Origin: JBAZJI01 sp964596325 | Lineage (GTDB): Bacteria; Patescibacteriota; Minisyncoccia; Minisyncoccales; JAGOPM01 | Reading direction: 5' to 3' | DNA length: 14,845 bases | NCBI GenBank assembly: GCA_964596325.1 | Contig: CAZQSQ010000020.1 | Location: forward strand, 1 to 14,845 | In this document: one piece after another, positions 6,907 to 13,028 of the stretch | Layout: each line of letters opens with the position of its first letter | Numbering within the stretch: the first letter of the stretch is position 1 | Notes under the pieces: model-generated | Told to the model about the DNA's origin: nothing | The model's database searches: none | The model's input: only the letters and a program-made list of their open reading frames with translations | Translations under genes and position numbers: made by a program

Positions 6907-8592
6907 TTATTGATTTGTATTAGTGGTAGGAGCTTTGGCGGGCGCCGTTCGCACCTTACCCTCCACCTCGCCCAAAACACTGCTATCTATCCTTCCCAAA
7001 TCAGTATTCAAATCTTTTTTGGTCCAATCGTCTAGTCCGGAAATGCTCGTCTTCTCAATCAGTGGAGCATATTGCCCGACTTGCGACAAGGGCGGGGTTA
7101 GGCGGATCTGAAAAGCCAAAATGCGCCTTTTCTCCCTTAAGCCAATACCCGCCGCCACATCGCCCACATTCCAAACCAATTCTTTGGAGTCATTATTAAA
7201 AGAGACGTTTTGCGATTCGGATTCAGGCGAAACTGTTCCCATAAATTCTACGTTGCCCGACAAAGTGGCTTTAATGACAATTTCTTTGGCATCGTTAAAA
7301 TAATTTTTAACATCCCAAAAAATTGTGTACAAATTAGCCTCACCGGCCACTGGCGGCACCGGCCCCTCGCTTAAAAAAATGTCATCGTTAATTTGGACCG
7401 TCTGGGCCAAATCCAATTTCGAATTAACCCTTGTAATAAATTCTTTCTGGTTCTGTCCGACAATAACTTTGCTGATAAGGCCGGGGCTGCGGAATTCCCT
7501 TGGTATTTGCGATAAGGTTTTTATGCTAAAGCGCACAGTCCCCTCTTCTCCGGGCGCTAAAAGTTTCAATTCGGGAGTGGCATTGGGTTCCCAAATGATA
7601 GCACTTGTTGCGCTATCGATTTGCGCCCCCTCAGCTCGAATTGAAGAAAGATCAAATAAATCCCCTTTCAACCTGACACCCATAAATAAATCGTGGTAAG
7701 GCTGATCGCTGATATTTTTGAATTTGATTTCGTAATTCAAGGTTTCGCCCAAATTCGCCCCATACCTTTCACTGCCATTAACCGTTTCGGAAATATCAAT
7801 GGCCGGTTCTTCCACACCGATAGAAAATTCCGTTTCCTTCAAGGAAACGAACTCACCCTCATGAGAAAAACCGATTTTAGCCTTAAAAGTTTTTTTTGCC
7901 CCGACATCTCCGGATAAATATCCCCTGATTTCTATTTTCCCATTCTCGCCTTTTTTTAATTCATTAAGCGGCCAATAATTATTCCCTTCCGGTTTGGGGT
8001 CACCGGAGATAAAATCAAAATTTGCCGGATATTGGGTTTCAATTTTTACATCTTTCAAATCAAAATCAATGTCCGATCCGTAATTAAGCGAAAGCTTAAT
8101 TTCCTTGCCCGATTCGATTTTGGATTGGGCTTCCATTGCCAAATTAATCGGCACTTCTTTTATCACGGTCGAAAATTCAGCCTTAGTTGGAAACCTCGCT
8201 TTTATCCCTGCGGGGCGATACATTAACAAAACCTGTATTTTTTTAGCATCTCGAATAGCGCCGAACATCCTTGCCTTAAAAGAAAAGCTCTTTTCGTCCC
8301 CGGGTTGCAGAGAGCCGATTTCTTTTTCATCCCTGATAGCTGCGCGGCCACCCCCATCTAAAACGGTATGTGAAGGAAATTCTACCGTTAGCCTAATATC
8401 TTCTAATTTGGAATTGCTGTTATTCTTAAACTTCACTATATATTCTACCTCTTGGCCAGCCACTACCTGATCTGGTCCTAAAATTTCCAAACGCATATCC
8501 GAACGCGACAGCGAATTGCGCCAAAAAGAATACCCTAAGATGCCGCAAAGGACCAAGAAAACTGCCAGCAAAAAAACAATTAACTTATTCAT
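6907..8592 (-). CDS. Membrane-anchored protein with four tandem Ig-like (DUF11/CARDB-type) repeats
   Basis: A 561-residue protein I cannot assign to a named family. It begins with one hydrophobic helix (about residues 4-24) directly after MNK, an uncleaved signal anchor or signal peptide. Four beta-rich repeats of about 110-145 residues follow, near 33-145, 147-258, 264-395 and 397-540. Each opens with a strand pair of the type AGQEVEYIVKFKNNSNSKLEDI: SGKEIKLSLNYGSDIDFDLKDV in the second, LGETLNYEIKFKNISDQPYHDL in the third, AGEANLYTIFWDVKNY in the fourth. This layout resembles DUF11/CARDB-like adhesion or scaffold modules. The tail (545-561) is rich in Pro, Ala, Thr and Asn, with no LPXTG motif and no second membrane helix. 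The ATG is 2 nt after the ileS stop and the gene ends 1 nt before glyQS, so it is co-expressed with two synthetases. The function is unknown; a surface or periplasm-facing role is inferred. Confidence 0.8.
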   Translation of the reverse strand: MNKLIVFLLAVFLVLCGILGYSFWRNSLSRSDMRLEILGPDQVVAGQEVEYIVKFKNNSNSKLEDIRLTVEFPSHTVLDGGGRAAIRDEKEIGSLQPGDEKSFSFKARMFGAIRDAKKIQVLLMYRPAGIKARFPTKAEFSTVIKEVPINLAMEAQSKIESGKEIKLSLNYGSDIDFDLKDVKIETQYPANFDFISGDPKPEGNNYWPLNELKKGENGKIEIRGYLSGDVGAKKTFKAKIGFSHEGEFVSLKETEFSIGVEEPAIDISETVNGSERYGANLGETLNYEIKFKNISDQPYHDLFMGVRLKGDLFDLSSIRAEGAQIDSATSAIIWEPNATPELKLLAPGEEGTVRFSIKTLSQIPREFRSPGLISKVIVGQNQKEFITRVNSKLDLAQTVQINDDIFLSEGPVPPVAGEANLYTIFWDVKNYFNDAKEIVIKATLSGNVEFMGTVSPESESQNVSFNNDSKELVWNVGDVAAGIGLREKRRILAFQIRLTPPLSQVGQYAPLIEKTSISGLDDWTKKDLNTDLGRIDSSVLGEVEGKVRTAPAKAPTTNTNQ

Positions 8593-8594
8593 GT

Positions 8595-11500
8595 TTATTT
8601 AATTTTTTTAATGGAGGCTAAAATTTTCTTTCCATCAATAACGATCTCTTTTTCGATAGGATATTCTGGCTTATCTACCGAGAATCCGATTTTCGCTATC
8701 CGGGCCTCTTGGCCGAATTTATCCTGATTCCTTTTGATTGTTTCTAACAACTCGCCCTCGCCGCTAAAAATAACAATAATCTTGTCGACAGGTTTTAGGT
8801 CGGCTTCTTTGCGGGCTTCTTGAATGAAGCGCATAGCGTCCCTAATTATCCCCTCTTCCTTAAGTTCCGGGGTAATATTGAAATCCAGGGCCAGTTCTTT
8901 ACCCATTATGACACTTTTTACATTGAGCTCATCTTTGATTAATCCACAAATGCCTTTATTGCTTAAAATTTCTTTTTGCTTGATTGTGGCTTGGCGAAGC
9001 GGTTGGCGCACTTTTACTCCCGCCTTAGCCCGCAAAGCCAAAGCGTCCCCGATTATTTGCCGGGCGTCACCCATCATCTTTTCCAATTTCTTATCGGTAG
9101 CCTTGGTCTGGGCTTTAGGCCATTGGGCTAAATGCACGGAATTCTTGTAACCTAAACGCTGCCAAACCTCCTCGCTAAAAAACGGGATAAAAGGCGCGCC
9201 CAAAATTGCCACGTTTGAAAATACGTAATGCAAAACCGCACTCGCCGCGGCCAAATCTTTGCGGTTTTTGGGATTTTGAAATCTCTTGCGCGAGCGCCTG
9301 ATATACCACAAAGACAAATCGTCCACTAAAAACTTTTCCAAGGAGCGGGCAGCTTCAGTTATCTCAAAGCGCTCTAAATTACCGGTCATTTCCAGAATCA
9401 GGGAATTTAATCTCGACAAAATCCATTTATCCAAAACATTATTTGCCACGGGCTTGGTTTTAACTGGCTTATTCAAGCCGTAGGTTTCAAAAAATACCAA
9501 ACAATTCAAGTAAATCATTAAAAACCTTTTAACGACCCCGTCCACATCTTTTTCGTTAAAAAGCTTAGGTTCGCCCGGACTATTAATGGTATAAAAATAC
9601 CAGCGAGCCGCATCCGTCCCGTATTTATTGATTATATCCCAAGGGCTAACAATATTACCCCGGGATTTGGACATTTTTTCACCGTTTTGGTCCAGAACAT
9701 GCCCCAAGGAAATGACATTGCGGTAAGGCGATTGGCGGCCCATCAAAGTGGAGACGGCCAAAAGCGTATAAAACCAACCGCGAGTTTGGTCCACACCTTC
9801 ACAGATATAATCAGCTGGGAATTGCGCCTTCTTATCGCCCTGATCTTCATACCAATTACTTAAGTCTAATTTGCGCCATCCAGCCGTTTCGATAATCGTA
9901 AAGCCGCCGGAAAATCTTTTTTCCAACAAATCCGGCAAATTATAGCCCATTAAAGTTCCCTCCAAAATACTTAAGGGCAACTCGTGGGAAACGAGCAAAA
10001 TTTTCTTATTCTTATATTTTTTATTCAAATCTTTGAGGAGCGAGACCATTCTTTGCCTTAGCTCCACCTGGCTCTCCCCCTTTGGCAGCTTAATATGCTG
10101 ATGTTCGTGGCGATTACCTTTGGAGAAAAGATATTCCCAACCTTTTTTGGATTCTTGTCCGCTAAAAACTCCTGCATTATATTCCCTAAGTCTTTTTTCC
10201 AAAATCACCTTGGCGCCGGTTTGCTTGGCGACAATGTCGGCGGTTTGGCGGGTACGCAAAAGATCGGAGGTAAATATTAAATCAATGCCCAGCTCACTTA
10301 TTTTTTCGGCTGACTGCAAAGCCTGCCCCACTCCTTCAGCCGTCAAATGCAGGGGCGGGTTTTCCGGCCAAGAGCTAGCAACCTTTTTTAATTGCCGCTC
10401 GCTATGGCCGTGGCGCATGATATAAAATTCATTGCCGCTGGGGTTACGTTCAATTTTTCCAACATTCTCGAAAGGATAGTGCTGCTGAGCAAAAGGCATG
10501 GAGCCGGAATCAAACCAGCAGTCTATAATTTCGGGAGTCCGATACATTGGGCGTCCGCACTTTTCACAGGCAAAAGAAATTTCATCAATGTAAGGTTTGT
10601 GCAAATTGATGGCGAGCTTATCATCCAAAGGCAATTGGACAAAATCCAATTCGCGGACTTCTCCAGTTTTTATCCTTTTTTTCGCATTTTCCCAACGCCA
10701 TTTTACATCCTCGGTAATCGGCTGGCCATCCAAAACCAGCTCCAACATAGTCAGCGGGCTCTCGTGGGAAACTATTAAAATGTTTTGATTTTCATTTTTG
10801 GAATCAATATCGGTTACAAAATCCTTCATCCTTTTCTGAACGTCAAAATAGCTTTCACCGCCGGGAATTTTCGTAAAAGCCATGTTCTCCTGCTTCTTAA
10901 ACCACTCTTGAAGTTTGGAGTCTAATTGGCCGTTAAAATCCCCGCAATCCATCTCGCGGATACGCTGATCGTAAATGACCTCTACGCCTAAGATCTTGGC
11001 TATTATTTCGGCGGTTTGGCGGGTACGCAAAAGATCGGAGGAATAAATGGCAGTAATGTTTTTCTTGCTCAATTTCTTGGCAGCCAGCTCCACCTCCTTG
11101 CGGCCTGCCGCTGTCAGCGGGCAATGAAAAGGCTCGGGCCAGCAACAATTTTTACGCTCCTTAAGTGCTTCGGAAAAACCGTGACGGAGAATATAAAATT
11201 TATTGGTGGTATATTTTTGAGATCTCAAATCCGCCAGAGAAGATATGGCCACCTCGTGCTTACATTCCTTATTTTCGCACTGCCAAATCGGCAAGGGCGT
11301 ACCCCAAAAACGATTACGGGAAAGATTCCAATCTTTAATCTCGGAAAGCCACACACCAAAACGCCCCTCCCGCATATGTTCGGGCACCCAGTTGATTCCT
11401 TTATTGCTCTCTTGCAGGCGCTCCTTTAAGGCGCGCATCTTAATAAACCAAGAAGGCGTGGCGTAATAAATCAAAGGCGATTTGCATCTCCAACAAAACG

Positions 11501-12680
11501 GATACTCGTGTTCGTATTTTTCCTCCTTAAAAAGCAAACCGCGGGCCCGCAAATCTTCAATAATCAAAGGATCAGCCTCTTTTACAAATTTACCATTCCA
11601 GGCATAGCCGGGAGTCTGCATATCACCTTCGCTGTCCACGGTCGCCAAAACCGGGAAATCCGCTTGGCCAGCTTCGCGCAAAGCCTTAATGGCCTGCATA
11701 TCATCTTCACCGAAAGCCGGGGCGATATGCACAAAACCAGTCCCATCTGTTTCGGAAACAAAATCCCCTTCAATTATTTTATAAATATCCTTGCCCTCTA
11801 TTTCCCGGCCCTTGTAATAAAAGGGCGGTTCATATTCCAAACCCAAAAGCTCTTTGCCGGAAAATTCCATCTCCGCTTTAGCGTTTTCCAAAACGGCTGC
11901 TAGGCGGCTTTTAGCCATAATAAGCCTGCCCTGCTCCGGGGTTTCGATTAAACAATATTTCAAATGTGGGTTAAGCGCTACGGCCACATTAGCCGGCAAA
12001 GTCCAAGGCGTAGTTGTCCAAACCAATAGTGCGGCGCCGGAAAATTTTTGGCCGCCGGTTTTTATGGGGAATTTTACAAAAACGGAATTATCCTTAACTG
12101 TTTGATAACCCTGCGAAACTTCATGACTGGAAAGAGTTGTGCCGCACCGCGGGCAATAAGGCGCCACTCGAAAATCCTTATACAAAAGGCCGGACTTAAA
12201 AGTTTTGGCCAAAATATTCCAAAGCGATTCTATATAATTGGTTTGGTAAGTAATGTAAGGATTTTTCAAATCAACCCAATAGCCGATGCGCTTAGTAAAT
12301 TTTTCCCATTCTTCCTTGTATTGCCAAACCGACTCTTGGCAAAGCTTATTAAACTTAGCTACGCCAAAAGATTCAATTTCTGTTTTATGCTTAATGCCCA
12401 GTTTCTTTTCTACTTCAATTTCTACCGGTAGGCCATGCGTGTCCCAGCCGCCTTTGCGCTCAACATAATATCCCTGCATAGCCTTAAAGCGGCAAATAAT
12501 ATCCTTAAAAGACCTGGCAATCAAATGATGGATTCCGGGTTTACCGTTGGCCGTGGGCGGGCCCTCAAAAAAAACAAAATTCGGCTTGCCTTTCCTCTGG
12601 CTGACCGATTTCTCAAAAACCTTATTTTTGTCCCAATATTGCAGGATTTTCTCCTCGTTTTTTCCAAATTCAAATGGCAT
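8595..12680 (-). CDS. ileS: Isoleucyl-tRNA synthetase with two inserted histidine phosphatase domains
   Basis: A 1361-residue class I synthetase, against roughly 900-1050 for normal IleRS; removing two inserts of about 200 residues each leaves an ordinary length. Synthetase parts in order are: HIGH-type motif GPPTANGKPGIHHL (40-53); GGWDTHGLPVE (77-87); zinc Cys C176/C179 and C396/C399; CP1 editing domain with WTTTPWTLPAN (221-231) and HIAPAFGEDD (318-327); RNRFWGTPLPIWQC (455-468); C468/C473 and C705/C708 as a second zinc knuckle; CWFDSGSMPFA (721-731); EGVDQTRGWFYT (961-972); KMSKS (1002-1006); and an anticodon domain with LSLWYIRRSRKRF. Histidine phosphatase domain 1 (about 494-650) lies within the second zinc knuckle. 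Domain 2 (about 751-905) lies after the WFDSG segment. The frame is open throughout with all catalytic signatures intact, so I read it as one functional fusion. ATG 12680 has no Shine-Dalgarno sequence and a short leader. It is the first gene of the operon. Confidence 0.97.
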   Translation of the reverse strand: MPFEFGKNEEKILQYWDKNKVFEKSVSQRKGKPNFVFFEGPPTANGKPGIHHLIARSFKDIICRFKAMQGYYVERKGGWDTHGLPVEIEVEKKLGIKHKTEIESFGVAKFNKLCQESVWQYKEEWEKFTKRIGYWVDLKNPYITYQTNYIESLWNILAKTFKSGLLYKDFRVAPYCPRCGTTLSSHEVSQGYQTVKDNSVFVKFPIKTGGQKFSGAALLVWTTTPWTLPANVAVALNPHLKYCLIETPEQGRLIMAKSRLAAVLENAKAEMEFSGKELLGLEYEPPFYYKGREIEGKDIYKIIEGDFVSETDGTGFVHIAPAFGEDDMQAIKALREAGQADFPVLATVDSEGDMQTPGYAWNGKFVKEADPLIIEDLRARGLLFKEEKYEHEYPFCWRCKSPLIYYATPSWFIKMRALKERLQESNKGINWVPEHMREGRFGVWLSEIKDWNLSRNRFWGTPLPIWQCENKECKHEVAISSLADLRSQKYTTNKFYILRHGFSEALKERKNCCWPEPFHCPLTAAGRKEVELAAKKLSKKNITAIYSSDLLRTRQTAEIIAKILGVEVIYDQRIREMDCGDFNGQLDSKLQEWFKKQENMAFTKIPGGESYFDVQKRMKDFVTDIDSKNENQNILIVSHESPLTMLELVLDGQPITEDVKWRWENAKKRIKTGEVRELDFVQLPLDDKLAINLHKPYIDEISFACEKCGRPMYRTPEIIDCWFDSGSMPFAQQHYPFENVGKIERNPSGNEFYIMRHGHSERQLKKVASSWPENPPLHLTAEGVGQALQSAEKISELGIDLIFTSDLLRTRQTADIVAKQTGAKVILEKRLREYNAGVFSGQESKKGWEYLFSKGNRHEHQHIKLPKGESQVELRQRMVSLLKDLNKKYKNKKILLVSHELPLSILEGTLMGYNLPDLLEKRFSGGFTIIETAGWRKLDLSNWYEDQGDKKAQFPADYICEGVDQTRGWFYTLLAVSTLMGRQSPYRNVISLGHVLDQNGEKMSKSRGNIVSPWDIINKYGTDAARWYFYTINSPGEPKLFNEKDVDGVVKRFLMIYLNCLVFFETYGLNKPVKTKPVANNVLDKWILSRLNSLILEMTGNLERFEITEAARSLEKFLVDDLSLWYIRRSRKRFQNPKNRKDLAAASAVLHYVFSNVAILGAPFIPFFSEEVWQRLGYKNSVHLAQWPKAQTKATDKKLEKMMGDARQIIGDALALRAKAGVKVRQPLRQATIKQKEILSNKGICGLIKDELNVKSVIMGKELALDFNITPELKEEGIIRDAMRFIQEARKEADLKPVDKIIVIFSGEGELLETIKRNQDKFGQEARIAKIGFSVDKPEYPIEKEIVIDGKKILASIKKIK
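9966..10430 (-). other. Histidine phosphatase domain 2 inside IleRS
   Basis: Residues about 751-905 of IleRS. It has the full branch-1 histidine phosphatase signature: FYIMRHGHSE with nucleophile H757, then LTAEGVGQA, SDLLRTRQTA (R809), LREYNAGVFSGQ (E833), PKGES and ILLVSHELPLSILEG (H899). It is inserted after DSGSMPFAQQHYPFEN, where normal IleRS needs only about 10 residues to reach PADYICEGVDQTRGW. No catalytic residue is missing, so phosphatase or phosphomutase activity is plausible. The substrate is unknown. Confidence 0.93.
10237..10270 (+). repeat. 34-nt exact direct repeat, copy in histidine phosphatase domain 2
   Basis: These 34 bases are identical to 11008-11041 and mismatch at the first base on either side. 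They encode the SDLLRTRQTA motif of domain 2 on the minus strand. The two copies are 771 nt (257 codons) apart, so they are in the same reading frame. Confidence 0.95.
10731..11201 (-). other. Histidine phosphatase domain 1 inside IleRS
   Basis: Residues about 494-650 of IleRS. It begins with FYILRHGFSEALKE (nucleophile H500), followed by PLTAAGRKEVELAA, YSSDLLRTRQTA (R552), IREMDCGDFNGQ (E576), PGGESYFDVQKRM and ILIVSHESPLTMLE (H639). All catalytic positions of the phosphoglycerate-mutase-like family are present. It sits between C468/C473 and C705/C708, the two halves of a zinc knuckle, after SSLADL, which corresponds to the usual GSxxEL element. A helical, basic linker (654-672) returns the chain to the synthetase at INLHKPYIDEI. 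Confidence 0.93.
11008..11041 (+). repeat. 34-nt exact direct repeat, copy in histidine phosphatase domain 1
   Basis: Identical to 10237-10270 and encodes the SDLLRTRQTA motif of domain 1. A shorter 12-nt identity, CTCGTGGGAAAC (10761-10772 and 9981-9992), covers the VSHE motif of both domains. Flanking DNA between these blocks is clearly diverged. Confidence 0.95.
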
Positions 12681-12703
12681 AGAATTGTCGAAATCTACAA
12701 GTT

Positions 12704-12732
12704 AAAATAACACTTTTGTCTTGATTTTTCAA
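12704..12732 (-). promoter_or_regulatory. ileS: Promoter of the ileS operon
   Basis: On the minus strand TTGAAA (12727-12732), a 17-nt spacer and TATTTT (12704-12709) with a TGT extension. The expected start is near 12697, giving a leader of about 17 nt before the ATG at 12680. That is too short for a T-box, and no Shine-Dalgarno sequence is visible. It lies directly downstream of the terminator of the small basic gene, which separates the two units. Confidence 0.6.
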
Positions 12733-12738
12733 GGCTTT

Positions 12739-12773
12739 CCAAAAAACAAAACTTGGCGCTTTTAGGCGCCAAG
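12739..12773 (-). terminator. Rho-independent terminator of the small basic protein gene
   Basis: A perfect 8-bp stem CTTGGCGC / GCGCCAAG (12752-12773) with a 6-nt loop is followed on the minus strand by TTTTGTTTTTT. The TAA stop codon (12762-12764) lies in the loop, so the last codons of the gene form part of the hairpin. Confidence 0.9.
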
Positions 12774-12932
12774 GCTTGGATTCTTCGGATTGTTTGCACG
12801 CTCGATAACTATTATCGGAGCCGTGCAAAACTGAATGGCTCTTTTTATCAGACTGGATGCTTTACCAATTTTTATCTTTCTTTCCAGAGCCTTTTTTGCT
12901 TTTTGTTTATGGTGACCTTTAGGGCTACCCAT
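12762..12932 (-). CDS. Small, highly basic protein of unknown function
   Basis: A 56-residue protein starting at ATG 12932. The start is set by AAGGGGGA about 5-7 nt upstream and by a promoter whose predicted transcript begins near 12983; a longer frame back to a TTG at 13019 would begin inside the promoter. The first half is very basic, with GHHKQKAKKALERKIKIGK giving a strong positive charge (13 Lys/Arg and 2 His against 2 Glu overall). The second half contains a hydrophobic strand, CTAPIIVIER (36-45), and ends in ANNPKNPSLGA. I do not recognise the family. Size, charge and strong solo expression signals would fit an RNA- or DNA-binding protein or a small ribosome-associated factor, but that is inference. 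It lies between the surface-protein gene and ileS as its own unit. Confidence 0.65.
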   Translation of the reverse strand: MGSPKGHHKQKAKKALERKIKIGKASSLIKRAIQFCTAPIIVIERANNPKNPSLGA

Positions 12933-12989
12933 ATACTTCCCCCTTGCCTCCTCTCCGCCCTTAGCGGATTTTAGCTTGGGACAAGAAGC

Positions 12990-13019
12990 ATTATACCATA
13001 TCCCTATAAATTGCAACAA
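12990..13019 (-). promoter_or_regulatory. Promoter of the small basic protein gene (extended -10)
   Basis: On the minus strand a perfect TATAAT (12990-12995) is preceded by TGG, an extended -10. Possible -35 boxes are TTGTTG (13014-13019, 18-nt spacer) or TTGCAA (13011-13016, 15-nt spacer). The leader of about 50 nt contains a small hairpin CCGC...GCGG (12957-12969) and a purine-rich ribosome binding region. Confidence 0.7.
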
Positions 13020-13028
13020 GACAGCAAA

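Noticed and set aside
6906..6980. N-terminal extension of glycyl-tRNA synthetase from a GTG at 6980
   Set aside because: It would overlap the end of the upstream gene, adds 25 residues unlike any GlyRS N-terminus, and the conserved KLISLTKRRGF block begins only after the ATG at 6905.
11016..11429. Plus-strand open frame of 137 codons opposite ileS (also others at 7325-7699, 8105-8470, 10392-10778 and 6187-6672)
   Set aside because: These are antisense shadows of strongly conserved minus-strand genes, without ribosome binding sites or recognisable domains.
8595..12680. Inteins as the explanation for the large IleRS inserts
   Set aside because: There are no intein blocks (no Cys/Ser at a splice junction, no HN-C/S terminus, no homing endonuclease motifs). 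Both inserts are clear histidine phosphatase domains.
12681..12738. T-box or other tRNA-sensing leader before ileS
   Set aside because: The space between the upstream terminator and the ATG is under 60 nt and contains neither a T-box sequence nor room for Stem I.
12762..13019. Longer 85-residue reading of the small basic gene, starting at a TTG
   Set aside because: Its first 29 codons overlap the promoter and predicted leader. The ATG at 12932 has the ribosome binding site.
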